This document shows positions 7,063-15,668 of a stretch of 22,445 nt of DNA, piece after piece (the stretch's first letter is position 1; every line of letters starts with the position of its first letter). A program made the translations under genes and the position numbers. The DNA comes from JAVBKA01 sp031546715 (lineage in GTDB: Bacteria > Bacillota > Clostridia > Oscillospirales > UBA929): positions 1 to 22,445 of the forward strand of contig JAVBKA010000087.1 of NCBI GenBank assembly GCA_031546715.1. Reading direction: 5' to 3'. A model generated the notes under the pieces. It ran no database searches, was not told the DNA's origin, and saw only the letters and a list, made by a program, of their open reading frames with translations.

Positions 7063-8100
7063 ATTAAAGCTCAACTCATCTTGGAAAACGGTACTATTTT
7101 TCAAGGCGAAGGCTTCGGTGCTGTCGGTGCTAGAATTGGCTGTTTAATAGTCAATACTAGAATGACAGGCTATACTGAAGCATTGACAAAACCCTCACAG
7201 GCGGGAAATATTGTTGTTTTTTCTTATCCTCTAATCGGAAACAGCGGCGTTTGTACTCAAGATTTTGAATCTCCATCAATTACAGCGTCGTCATTAGTTA
7301 TCAGCGAATTATCCACTATTGAAAGCAACTTCCGCTCAGAAGCTTCTCTCACCGCCGTACTGGAAAAGCATGGTGTTCCCGGCATTAAGGGAATTGACAC
7401 ACGTGCTCTGGTACGGCTTTTACATGTCACTGGTTCAATGCGTGCAATGGTGGTTCACGGTGTCCTCGCTCCCGCATTTGAAAGCATTTGCTTTGACGAA
7501 GCTCCGAAAATCTCACCTATTGCCAAAAAAGAAGTCCCAGCCGAAAATCCAAAAAAGCATATTGCCGCCCTAAACTTTGGCGCAAAACGCAGCACACTTG
7601 AAAAGCTTAACGGCAGAGGAATTTCTGTTACTCTGCACCCATATGACACTGACTCCGAGACGATTCTCGCCTCAAAGCCTGACGGTGTTTATCTCACCGA
7701 AGGCGCGTACAAAGCCGAGAATTATCCATCTGTTTTAAAAACCATCAAAACCATTTACGATTCAGGCGTTCCAATTCTCGCCCTAGGACTTGGACATTGC
7801 CTGCTTGCGTCAGCTCTTGGCGGAGCTGTAAAGCCTCTTGCACACGGTCATCACGGCGCAAACCACCCTGTAAAGGACGTATCAACAGGACGAGTGTACA
7901 TCACCGCTCAGGATTTTGACGAACATGTGGAAGCCCTGCCAAACGGTTGTGTTGCCGCCTATATTAACGTAAACGATAAGACCGTTGCTGGTTTTACTGA
8001 CGATACAGTGATTTCCACAGCCTTTATTCCAGACAATGCAGAAGCCGCCATCGGCACTGGCTACATCTTTGAAAAGTACCTTGAAAGGATTGGTGGCTAG
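7063..8100 (+). CDS. carA: Carbamoyl phosphate synthetase small subunit with degenerate glutaminase site
   Basis: Normally this subunit hydrolyses glutamine and channels ammonia to CarB. The N-terminal domain is well kept (LENGTIFQGEGFG, MTGYTEALTKPSQAGNIVVF, YPLIGNSG, IDTRALVRLL). The glutaminase half keeps the fold (GHHGANHPVKD) but not the chemistry. The usual GICLGHQ reads LGLGHCL, so the nucleophile Cys is Gly242. The usual QFHPEA reads AFIPDNA, so the catalytic His is Ile322 and the Glu position is Asp324 or Asn325. The usual SNGPGDP reads TEGAYKA. A Cys sits at 246, four places off. It may act only as a structural or regulatory partner, as the degenerate domain of animal CPS I does. 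I place the start at ATT 7063, six bases after GAGGTG, because the product then begins (M)KAQLILENG like its relatives; GTG 7054 overlaps the site, and TTG 7006 lies in the promoter. Confidence 0.9.
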   Translation: MKAQLILENGTIFQGEGFGAVGARIGCLIVNTRMTGYTEALTKPSQAGNIVVFSYPLIGNSGVCTQDFESPSITASSLVISELSTIESNFRSEASLTAVLEKHGVPGIKGIDTRALVRLLHVTGSMRAMVVHGVLAPAFESICFDEAPKISPIAKKEVPAENPKKHIAALNFGAKRSTLEKLNGRGISVTLHPYDTDSETILASKPDGVYLTEGAYKAENYPSVLKTIKTIYDSGVPILALGLGHCLLASALGGAVKPLAHGHHGANHPVKDVSTGRVYITAQDFDEHVEALPNGCVAAYINVNDKTVAGFTDDTVISTAFIPDNAEAAIGTGYIFEKYLERIGG

Positions 8101-8101
8101 A

Positions 8102-11100
8102 ATGCCAATGGACAAAAACATTTGCAAGGTTTTAGTTATCGGGTCAGGCCCTATTATTATAGGACAAGCCGCCGAGTTTGACTACGCAGGAACACAGTGC
8201 TGCCGCGCCCTTAAGGAGGACGGTCTGCATGTTGTTTTAATAAACTCAAACCCCGCCACAATTATGACCGACAAGGACATAGCCGACAATGTATACATCG
8301 AACCCCTTACCATTGAAACCGTTGAGCAGGTAATAATTAAAGAAAATCCCGACTGCCTAATCGGTACTCTCGGCGGGCAGACAGGTCTTAACCTTTCAAT
8401 GGAACTGCATGATTCAGGTTTTCTCGAATCCCATAACGTTCGCCTAATCGGCACTGGTCCGTCTGCTATCAGAAAAGCGGAGGACAGGCAGTTTTTCAAG
8501 GACACCATGGAGAGCATTAACGAGCCATGTATTGAAAGCCTAGTGGTTGAAAATCTACCCGACGCGCTCCGCTTTGCAGACTCAATTGGTTACCCTGTTA
8601 TTGTCCGACCAGCCTATACCCTCGGCGGCACAGGCGGCGGCATCGCTCAAGACAGCGAGCAACTTTCCGAAATCTGCACCTCTGGTCTTAGAGCGTCAAG
8701 AGTTCATCAGGTTTTAATTGAGAAGTGCATTTCTGGCTGGAAGGAAATCGAATTTGAGGTTCTGCGTGACAGCGCAGGTAACTGCATCGTCATCTGCCAC
8801 ATGGAAAATATCGACCCTGTGGGCATTCACACTGGCGACAGCATCGTGGTTGCCCCGTGCCAAACCTTAGGTGCGAAGGAAATCTCCATGCTTCGTGATT
8901 CTGCGTTCAGAATTATCACTGCGCTGGATATTCAAGGTGGCTGTAACGTACAGTACGCGCTTAATCCCGATTCTCTTGAGTATGCCGTTATTGAAGTAAA
9001 TCCAAGGCTTTCACGCTCCTCCGCCCTTGCGTCAAAGGCTGTTGGCTATCCTATTGCAAAGGTTGCAACAAAAATCGCCCTCGGTTACACCTTGGACGAA
9101 ATTCCAAACGTAGTAACAGGTACTACCTTTGCTAGCTTTGAGCCTGCTGTTGACTATTGTTGCGTCAAAATTCCGAAATGGCCCTTTGACAAATTCCTGA
9201 CCGCCCGCCGTAAGCTAGGCACACAAATGAAGGCGACAGGCGAAGTTATGGCAATATCCCCATGCTTTGAGGCGGCTCTTTTAAAGGCTGTCCGAAGCTT
9301 GGAAATTAAGGCAGACTCCTTGCGTATGCCCGCCCTTGCCGCTCTGACGCTTTTTGAACTTGAAGCCATGCTTGAAGAAACCGACGACCGCAGATTGTTC
9401 ATCATCGCTGAAATTCTTCGCCGCGGCGGTACGCAGGAACGTATTCACGAAGTAACCATGATGGATTACTGGTTTTTGACAGCAATCCAAAACATTGTAA
9501 ACATGGAAAAAACCTTGGCGTTAAACGGCTTAGACCCTAGTCACCTGCTCAGCGCGAAAAAACTGGGCTTCCCCGATAGCTTAATCGCCTCTTTAACAGG
9601 CTTCACGGAAATCGAGGTACGGGAAAAACGCCTTGAACACTCAATCGTTCCAGGCTACCGTTGCGTGGACACCTGCGCAGGAGAATTTGACGCTCAGACC
9701 CCGTATTATTACTCTGCCTACGGCGCAAAAAACGAATCCGTTGCCGAACGTAAAAAAGAGCGTGTCGTGGTGCTTGGTTCAGGTCCAATCAGAATCGGTC
9801 AAGGTATTGAATTTGACTATTGCTCCGTTCATAGCGTGTGGGCACTTCGCAACGCAGGTTATGAAACTATAATCATAAATTCTAACCCCGAAACCGTCTC
9901 CACAGACTTCGACATTGCGGACAGGCTGTATTTTGAACCCCTGACACCTGAGGACGTTGAGAGCATTTTGGACATTGAAAAACCTGCGGGAGTCGTCGTC
10001 CAGTTCGGCGGTCAAACTGCAATCAAGCTCGCCCACACAATTCACCGCCTCGGCATTCCAATTCTCGGCACAGACTATAAGGGCGTAGACGCCGCTGAGG
10101 ACAGAGAGCTTTTTGACCAAATTTTAAACGAAAACGGCATTCAGCGTCCCGACGGCAGAACTGTGTTCAACAAAGCACAAGCCCTAACCGCAACTCGTGA
10201 CCTCGGTTATCCCGTTTTAGTCCGACCTTCATATGTTCTCGGCGGACAGGGCATGATGATTGCCTTCTCTGACGAAGATGTGTCCTCTTGGATGGACGTA
10301 CTAACAGGCGGTCACGAAGCCAGCTCAGATAAGCCGATTTTGATAGACCAATATATCATGGGCTTAGAGGTGGAGGTTGACGCAATATGTGACGGCACCG
10401 ATGTCTTAATCCCCGGCATTATGGAGCATCTAGAGCGCGCGGGCGTACACTCTGGCGACTCAATTTCAATATATCCCCCGCAGAGAGTGCCCGAAAACAA
10501 AAAGCAGATTCTCCTTGAGTACACTCGCAAGGTGTCCCTTGCACTAGGTGTAAAGGGTCTAATAAACATTCAGTTTATTCTTCACGGCGGCAAGGTTTTT
10601 ATCATCGAAGCAAATCCCCGTTCCTCCAGAACTGTGCCATATATCAGTAAAATTACAAATCTACCCATCGTTGACCTTGCAATGCAAGTTATTCTAGGGA
10701 AAAAGCTTCCCGAATTAGGGCTAGAGTACGGCTTATATCCTGAAAAATCTAACGTTGCCGTTAAGCTTCCTATTTTCTCTTTTGAAAAGCTGTACGGCGC
10801 AGAAGTTAGCCTTGGTCCAGAAATGAAGTCCACAGGCGAGGTGCTTGGTATTGCCGACAATATGCCCGACGCATTACAAAAAGCGTTTATAGGCGGCGGC
10901 GTAAAAATCCCCAAAAACAAGCGCATTTTAATTACCGTCAAGGATACGGACAAAGAGGAAGCTTGCTCTATTGCAAGACGATTCAGGGCGTTAGGCTATG
11001 AAATATTTGCAACAAAGGGAACATGCCAGTCCTTAGCTGAGCACGGTATTCGCGCAAGCTTTGCCCGCAAACTTGAAGAAGCTGACGGACCGAATATTAT

Positions 11101-11311
11101 CGAGCTAATTCGTGATAAGGGCGTTGACTTAGTTATAAACACCTCAACTAACAGCGTAGGCGCAAAGCGTGACGGCTTTATTATTCGCCGCATTGCCGTT
11201 GAAACCGGAACTCCGTGCCTCACCTCACTGGACACAGCAGACGCATTACTGGTTAGCTTGGAAAATCGCAAGCCTGGTCACTTGGATATCGTTGACATTA
11301 CAAAAATATAA
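8102..11311 (+). CDS. carB: Carbamoyl phosphate synthetase large subunit
   Basis: A 1069-residue enzyme making carbamoyl phosphate from bicarbonate, ammonia and two ATP. The two homologous halves are both intact: VLVIGSGPIIIGQAAEFDYAG in the first and VVLGSGPIRIGQGIEFDYCS in the second, each with ATP-grasp segments (RPAYTLGGTGGG; RPSYVLGGQGMM) and EVNPR / EANPRSSR metal-binding strands. A C-terminal MGS-like allosteric domain starts near KRILITVKD. The start is ATG 8102, two bases after the carA stop, giving MPMDKNICKVLVIG; an earlier in-frame ATG would overlap carA by 65 bases and add an atypical extension. With its partner lacking a glutaminase site, the enzyme probably uses free ammonia. 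Confidence 0.97.
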   Translation: MPMDKNICKVLVIGSGPIIIGQAAEFDYAGTQCCRALKEDGLHVVLINSNPATIMTDKDIADNVYIEPLTIETVEQVIIKENPDCLIGTLGGQTGLNLSMELHDSGFLESHNVRLIGTGPSAIRKAEDRQFFKDTMESINEPCIESLVVENLPDALRFADSIGYPVIVRPAYTLGGTGGGIAQDSEQLSEICTSGLRASRVHQVLIEKCISGWKEIEFEVLRDSAGNCIVICHMENIDPVGIHTGDSIVVAPCQTLGAKEISMLRDSAFRIITALDIQGGCNVQYALNPDSLEYAVIEVNPRLSRSSALASKAVGYPIAKVATKIALGYTLDEIPNVVTGTTFASFEPAVDYCCVKIPKWPFDKFLTARRKLGTQMKATGEVMAISPCFEAALLKAVRSLEIKADSLRMPALAALTLFELEAMLEETDDRRLFIIAEILRRGGTQERIHEVTMMDYWFLTAIQNIVNMEKTLALNGLDPSHLLSAKKLGFPDSLIASLTGFTEIEVREKRLEHSIVPGYRCVDTCAGEFDAQTPYYYSAYGAKNESVAERKKERVVVLGSGPIRIGQGIEFDYCSVHSVWALRNAGYETIIINSNPETVSTDFDIADRLYFEPLTPEDVESILDIEKPAGVVVQFGGQTAIKLAHTIHRLGIPILGTDYKGVDAAEDRELFDQILNENGIQRPDGRTVFNKAQALTATRDLGYPVLVRPSYVLGGQGMMIAFSDEDVSSWMDVLTGGHEASSDKPILIDQYIMGLEVEVDAICDGTDVLIPGIMEHLERAGVHSGDSISIYPPQRVPENKKQILLEYTRKVSLALGVKGLINIQFILHGGKVFIIEANPRSSRTVPYISKITNLPIVDLAMQVILGKKLPELGLEYGLYPEKSNVAVKLPIFSFEKLYGAEVSLGPEMKSTGEVLGIADNMPDALQKAFIGGGVKIPKNKRILITVKDTDKEEACSIARRFRALGYEIFATKGTCQSLAEHGIRASFARKLEEADGPNIIELIRDKGVDLVINTSTNSVGAKRDGFIIRRIAVETGTPCLTSLDTADALLVSLENRKPGHLDIVDITKI

Positions 11312-11329
11312 TATTTGCGGAGGCAGGTA

Positions 11330-12307
11330 ATGGAAAATTCAAATCTTAAATCTACAATTGAGCAATTTTTAGAAGAAGAAATAGAAAATGTCCGCAAATC
11401 CTCTGGGGACAAAAAAATACTATGCGCACTGTCGGGCGGTGTAGACAGTGCAGTTTGCGCCGTGCTCACACACAAGGCCGTGGGCGACAGGCTGACATGC
11501 CTTTTTGTCGATACTGGACTTATGCGCAAGGGCGAGGGCGATGAAGTCGTCCGTGTTTTCCGTGACGGTTACAGCATCAACCTAATTCGTGTAAACGCTC
11601 AAAAGCGTTTTCTAGCTAAGCTTAAGGGCGTTACCGACCCAGAGGCGAAGCGTAAAATCATCGGCGAGGAGTTTATCCGAGTTTTTGAAGAAGAAGCTCT
11701 AAAGCTCGGAGAGATTGGCTACTTAGTCCAAGGCACAATTTATCCAGATATTGTCGAGAGCGGTCAAGACGGTCACAAGGCTGTCAAGGCTCATCATAAC
11801 GTGGGCGGACTTCCGGATACTATAAAGTTTGACGGTATCCTAGAGCCGCTGAAAACGCTGTACAAAGGCGAGGTTCGTGCCTGCGGAACTGCCTTGGGCT
11901 TACCTGCCAACATGGTAAATCGTCAGCCCTTCCCAGGACCAGGTCTTGCCGTGCGATGCCTTGGCGAGATAACCTTTGAAAAACTGGAAATTCTAAGGGA
12001 AGCTGATTGGATTTTCCGCGATGAAATTGAAAAAACAGGACTTCACCTGTCACTTCCCATAAATCAGTACTTCGCAGTTATCACAGGCATAAAAAGCGTC
12101 GGTGTCCGCAATTCCGAGCGAACATATGAATACACAATCGCGCTTCGAGCAGTAACCACCGTTGATTTTGTAAACGCCACCGCCGCCCCCCTACCCTTCG
12201 ACCTGCTGACAGCAGTGTCTGGCAGAATTACCAATGAAGTCGTGGGCGTAAACCGTGTTGTGTATGATATTAGCGCGAAGCCTCCTGCGACTATTGAGTG
12301 GGAATAG
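11330..12307 (+). CDS. guaA: GMP synthase, ATP-pyrophosphatase subunit only
   Basis: Aminates XMP to GMP. The 325 residues cover the ATP-pyrophosphatase domain (ALSGGVDSAV P-loop, VDTGLMRKGE, VQGTIYPDIVESG) and the C-terminal dimerisation domain (RQPFPGPGLAVR, ending PPATIEWE). The N-terminal class I glutaminase domain of ordinary bacterial GuaA (about 190 residues) is absent, as in the two-subunit archaeal arrangement. No separate glutaminase subunit gene is in the window. The start is ATG 11330 with GGAGG six bases upstream, 18 bases after carB, so this is the last gene of the carA-carB-guaA unit, closed by the terminator at 12313. Without a partner elsewhere in the genome it would be ammonia-dependent. 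Confidence 0.95.
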   Translation: MENSNLKSTIEQFLEEEIENVRKSSGDKKILCALSGGVDSAVCAVLTHKAVGDRLTCLFVDTGLMRKGEGDEVVRVFRDGYSINLIRVNAQKRFLAKLKGVTDPEAKRKIIGEEFIRVFEEEALKLGEIGYLVQGTIYPDIVESGQDGHKAVKAHHNVGGLPDTIKFDGILEPLKTLYKGEVRACGTALGLPANMVNRQPFPGPGLAVRCLGEITFEKLEILREADWIFRDEIEKTGLHLSLPINQYFAVITGIKSVGVRNSERTYEYTIALRAVTTVDFVNATAAPLPFDLLTAVSGRITNEVVGVNRVVYDISAKPPATIEWE

Positions 12308-12312
12308 CTTTC

Positions 12313-12355
12313 AAGAGCGTAGAACCCTTTTTACAAAGGGTTCTACGCTCTTTCC
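12313..12355 (+). terminator. Strong intrinsic terminator after guaA
   Basis: Perfect 18-base arms (12313-12330 and 12335-12352, core GAGCGTAGAACCC) with a four-base loop TTAC, followed by TTTCCTT. It begins five bases after the guaA stop and separates the biosynthetic operon from the convergent ATPase gene. Confidence 0.9.
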
Positions 12356-12443
12356 TTGCCCATTACGAACCATATTACAGCCATCGTTTAGCCAACAGCT
12401 TCAAGTCGCACAAACCACCAGCCGCACCACCCACTCCCACGCT

Positions 12444-13613
12444 TCACGCCAGCTCTTCTGGCAATGGTATATCGTCCTCATACTGCATTTCCGACAGCGT
12501 ACCGATTGAAACCTTGCCCGCATGACCGTATTGATAGATTTGATCCAGTATTTCTATAGCAAGTCTGATTTTAGTTCGGAGTAGGTAACCTCTTGATTCG
12601 ACGCTTGCTAAAAACTGATTAACGTCAACATTTGGTTGCCATTGATATGCGGCGGCGTGAAATTCCTTAATTTTTCCAAGAACGGTCAACAGCTCATCAT
12701 TTGTAAGCGGATTAAGCCTAACTGCCGTTCTGATTTGATTAATCGCCTTTTCGATGGTTTGACGCTGCTCCTCTGGTAGCGCACTAATGCTTTCGACTTC
12801 CTTTTTTGCATCAATATCTTCTAAAAAAGAGGTATTAAATGCGAAGATACTCATGGTTGCGGGTATTTCGCCTGCCATAAAGGTCTCAAGATTTGCATAT
12901 GCGCCCAGTCTCGCTTTTTTGCCCAATCTGCCGATAAGCTCTGACTCGTCAAAAAGTATAACCCATCCGGCATATCCCAGTTTTTTAAATAAATTGCTTG
13001 TGAAAACAAAATAATCTTTGGCGTGCTTCGTCTTGCTGAAATTAACAGAATATGTGACCCTTTCATTGAAAAGACGCTTATAAATCGTCTTTACATCATT
13101 GTTTCCAATGAAATCGCCTTCTAAATCTGCCAGTAATGCAAATTTTTCGTCTGCGTCCGAAGTGTTTAAGTATGATTTTAGCAGAAAGTATAGCTTGTCC
13201 GTTTCTAGATGCTTGCCCGCCAAAAGTAACATTTCAGTTGCAAGTGCGCTGTTTGGCGTCATATTCTCGAAAAGATGAGTGAAGCCCGGTTGCATACGTT
13301 CCGGTAAATACGTATTTGCGACGACTTTCTGATAAATTAAGTGCAGTTTATCCAACGGGGTTTCCTTCGACAGCGAAATAAAGCTGACGACCATATTTCG
13401 TTTATGCGCCATATCCAAAACCGTATTAAGCAGATGCGTTTTGCCTTCACCGTAGCTTCCGGAAATAATCATGCCTCCGTCTTGCTCATGCAATTTATCG
13501 CTGATTTGTGCGAGCAATTCAGCGCGCGCTGAGGACAGATAATGCCCTGCGGCTCTGGAGGATACGCCTGAACGAAGTGCTTCTATCACATTTCTTGCTT
13601 CAAAATTAATCAC
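12444..13613 (-). CDS. P-loop ATPase of the BrxC/BrxD (DUF2791) type
   Basis: A 389-residue protein with the DUF2791-like layout. The N-terminus is FEARNVIEALRSGVSSR, a form typical for BREX BrxD-like ATPases. Walker A is GSYGEGKT (52-59), followed by SLSKETPLDKLHLIYQ, also characteristic, and Walker B is ILFDESE (D222/E223). It should bind and hydrolyse ATP; in BREX such proteins help recognise or remodel foreign DNA. The start is GTG 13613, overlapping the stop of the preceding ATPase gene by four bases (GTGA), so the two are coupled and probably form a pair. No PglZ, PglX or BrxL gene accompanies it, so this is not a standard BREX locus. Confidence 0.75.
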   Translation of the reverse strand: MINFEARNVIEALRSGVSSRAAGHYLSSARAELLAQISDKLHEQDGGMIISGSYGEGKTHLLNTVLDMAHKRNMVVSFISLSKETPLDKLHLIYQKVVANTYLPERMQPGFTHLFENMTPNSALATEMLLLAGKHLETDKLYFLLKSYLNTSDADEKFALLADLEGDFIGNNDVKTIYKRLFNERVTYSVNFSKTKHAKDYFVFTSNLFKKLGYAGWVILFDESELIGRLGKKARLGAYANLETFMAGEIPATMSIFAFNTSFLEDIDAKKEVESISALPEEQRQTIEKAINQIRTAVRLNPLTNDELLTVLGKIKEFHAAAYQWQPNVDVNQFLASVESRGYLLRTKIRLAIEILDQIYQYGHAGKVSIGTLSEMQYEDDIPLPEELA

Positions 13614-14830
13614 TTGTAATCCCCCTCACTAAAATTTGCCGTTGCAATAAGCACTTGCCGCGGGAGTGACATATTTCCGAATTTTGCATGGGAAAGCAAT
13701 TCTTGCGCCTGATCCACGCCGATAGGCTTCAAGCTGCTATCCGCAGAATTGAGAACCTTTGCAAAATTTTCGGACATTCTAACAATAGTGTCTACATTAT
13801 GTGCAGGAAGTCTGTCTAAATCAAGAATGTTTGCGAATCTATTGGGATTTTCGCTGACAATTTCTGTTTGAATACGCATCCAAAGGGCTATATATGATTT
13901 AAGTCCAATGGCTTCGTCATCGATTAGTTTGCGGTTCAAGGAGAATAAAAACATTATATTCTTGAGCGTATCTATTTGGTCAATCAGCTCTCGAATGCTC
14001 TCATATGCCTCATCGCGCTTCATTTTAGTGTACCTGATAAATTCGTTTCCTGCTTTATTTGCCAAGATATCAAGCTCGTCAATGGCGACAATTATCCCTT
14101 TGTAGCCTGCCAGTTTTACGATTTCAATAAGGGAACGAAGCATATGTCTGGCGTTGTACTTTGAAACTCTTGACGGAGACAATCCCAAACTGCGTATGTC
14201 TGCAAGTTTTATATCCTTTCGTCCTTCCATCCAGCCCAAAAGTATCTCCTTGTTATGCTCCTCCAAGCTCGGATGACCTAACATACCGCCTGTTAAAAGA
14301 CTACACACCAGCGCAAAATTGTTGTCAATCAACGGATTTTTTAAAAACATCTCGCTTAACTGGCTTCGAATCTCCCGTTTTGTTATAGGGTCAAGCAAAT
14401 CAATATCTGCTAAGTAGTCCACAAAGGTTGCATTTTCTGAGATATCACTTTGACTAAATCCCATTTCTCTTATCAGTTTTTCACTGCAAAGTCTTAAGCA
14501 GTCATTGATATCGCATTGTCTGAGAATCTCGGCATAAATCTCTTTGAAATCGTGCACCCAAATGGCGGCGGCTGAAAAGCTCACAGTTTTATAACCCGAA
14601 GCTTTGTCCAAAAAATACTCTATAAAATGAGATTTTCCGCTGCCCGTTCTTCCCGTAATAAACTGTATTCTACTGCCGCCGAAGGCGATATACTCATCAA
14701 GGTATTTTTCACGCCAAAAATCCGTGATGAAGTCAATTCCAACGGAGATTTCATCAAGAATTTCACTGTTTCCTGGCGGTTTACCTTGTTTTAAGAGCGA
14801 TATAGCCGCGTTTCTGTCGTTTGTAAACAT
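13610..14830 (-). CDS. Second P-loop ATPase, partner of the BrxD-like protein
   Basis: A 406-residue protein with Walker A GRTGSGKS (60-67) and Walker B VAIDELD (D251, E252), then an arginine-containing SLNRKL segment that could be a sensor motif. The N-terminal DRNAAISLLKQGKPPGN resembles the AIEALRxG-type start of the downstream ATPase, suggesting that the two are distant paralogues of the DUF2791/BrxC-BrxD class. The start is ATG 14830 with GAGGT eight bases upstream; it lies 17 bases after the 260-residue gene and overlaps the next ATPase gene by four bases. A hetero-oligomeric ATPase is a natural guess, not shown. A general STAND-like or AAA ATPase is the alternative. Confidence 0.65.
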   Translation of the reverse strand: MFTNDRNAAISLLKQGKPPGNSEILDEISVGIDFITDFWREKYLDEYIAFGGSRIQFITGRTGSGKSHFIEYFLDKASGYKTVSFSAAAIWVHDFKEIYAEILRQCDINDCLRLCSEKLIREMGFSQSDISENATFVDYLADIDLLDPITKREIRSQLSEMFLKNPLIDNNFALVCSLLTGGMLGHPSLEEHNKEILLGWMEGRKDIKLADIRSLGLSPSRVSKYNARHMLRSLIEIVKLAGYKGIIVAIDELDILANKAGNEFIRYTKMKRDEAYESIRELIDQIDTLKNIMFLFSLNRKLIDDEAIGLKSYIALWMRIQTEIVSENPNRFANILDLDRLPAHNVDTIVRMSENFAKVLNSADSSLKPIGVDQAQELLSHAKFGNMSLPRQVLIATANFSEGDYK

Positions 14831-14847
14831 TTAACTAGACCTCGATT

Positions 14848-15630
14848 CTATATTTTGAAGAACCGTATTGTTGTAATATATTGTTCCGCTCCATTTTGAT
14901 CCAAAATACGAATTGCTTTTGCATTTTGTCTGCTTGGGCCAAATTGGAATTTTCGTCCATCCTCAAGTACCACGTCTTTCGCCGCGTAAAGTCTGGCTAA
15001 ATCAAAAGCAAAGCTTTGCTTATCGTAGTCCTTTTTAAATCTTTTCATTGGTGTCAAAAACTCGTAGATTTTCAACAAATTGCAGTCAGCATCGAGGGCA
15101 TATGGTTTTCCGTTTGCCTGTCTTAGGAGAGATAAGTCATAGGCATCTACCAGCTCCGAGGCAAAGGCGGTGGCGTTGAAGGACACTCTTGTCAGCTTAT
15201 CAAGTTCAGCCTTAATATTGTCAATAAGCCAGCGTGGTCTGAGAGTTTGGACTTTTTTACGGTTGACGGTCATGTCCATGCTTTCAGGATTGATTTGAAC
15301 CCTAAAGGGGAACATCTCATATACTGGAAATTCTCCAGACACATTGATATTCATAGCGTTACAGGCTTCGAGCAGTTGAACGGCAAAATCGCCGCCGTCA
15401 ATATACTCTTTTGCATCAAACCCGTCAATTGTCTCGCTCAAGGCATTCAGTGCGACATCCTGATTTTTACTATAATCACGCATTAACGAGATTAACTTAG
15501 GGACGCTTTTTAGGTCACCTTGTCCGATACTTTGAACAATCTTTTTTAAGACCTTTTGCTGACCGTCAGCATTTTCTTTTATTTCCTTCTCTTTTACAAG
15601 CATATCCGAATAAAGCTCTTCGTAATTCAT
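14848..15630 (-). CDS. Unrecognised 260-residue protein, first gene of the ATPase module
   Basis: I do not recognise a family. The first about 90 residues are helical and charged (KEKEIKENADGQQKVLKKI, possibly a short coiled coil). The middle has FPFRVQINPESMDMTVNRKK and a RPRWLIDNIKAEL helix. The C-terminal 60 residues (FKKDYDKQSFAFDLARLY, then FQFGPSRQNAKAIRILD) look like a compact mixed alpha/beta or winged-helix-like fold. It has no signal peptide, no membrane segment and no visible nuclease motif. It is the promoter-proximal gene of a three-gene minus-strand operon with two ATPases, so an adaptor or DNA/target-recognition role is plausible. AAGGAAT precedes the ATG at a slightly long spacing. 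Confidence 0.6.
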   Translation of the reverse strand: MNYEELYSDMLVKEKEIKENADGQQKVLKKIVQSIGQGDLKSVPKLISLMRDYSKNQDVALNALSETIDGFDAKEYIDGGDFAVQLLEACNAMNINVSGEFPVYEMFPFRVQINPESMDMTVNRKKVQTLRPRWLIDNIKAELDKLTRVSFNATAFASELVDAYDLSLLRQANGKPYALDADCNLLKIYEFLTPMKRFKKDYDKQSFAFDLARLYAAKDVVLEDGRKFQFGPSRQNAKAIRILDQNGAEQYITTIRFFKI

Positions 15631-15668
15631 TATTTTATATTCCTTCCGTTGTCTTAGTAGACTTTTTT

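Noticed and set aside
8036..8101. Longer carB start overlapping carA by 65 bases
   Set aside because: The extension is antisense-like filler in another frame of carA; the start at 8102 gives the standard CarB N-terminus.
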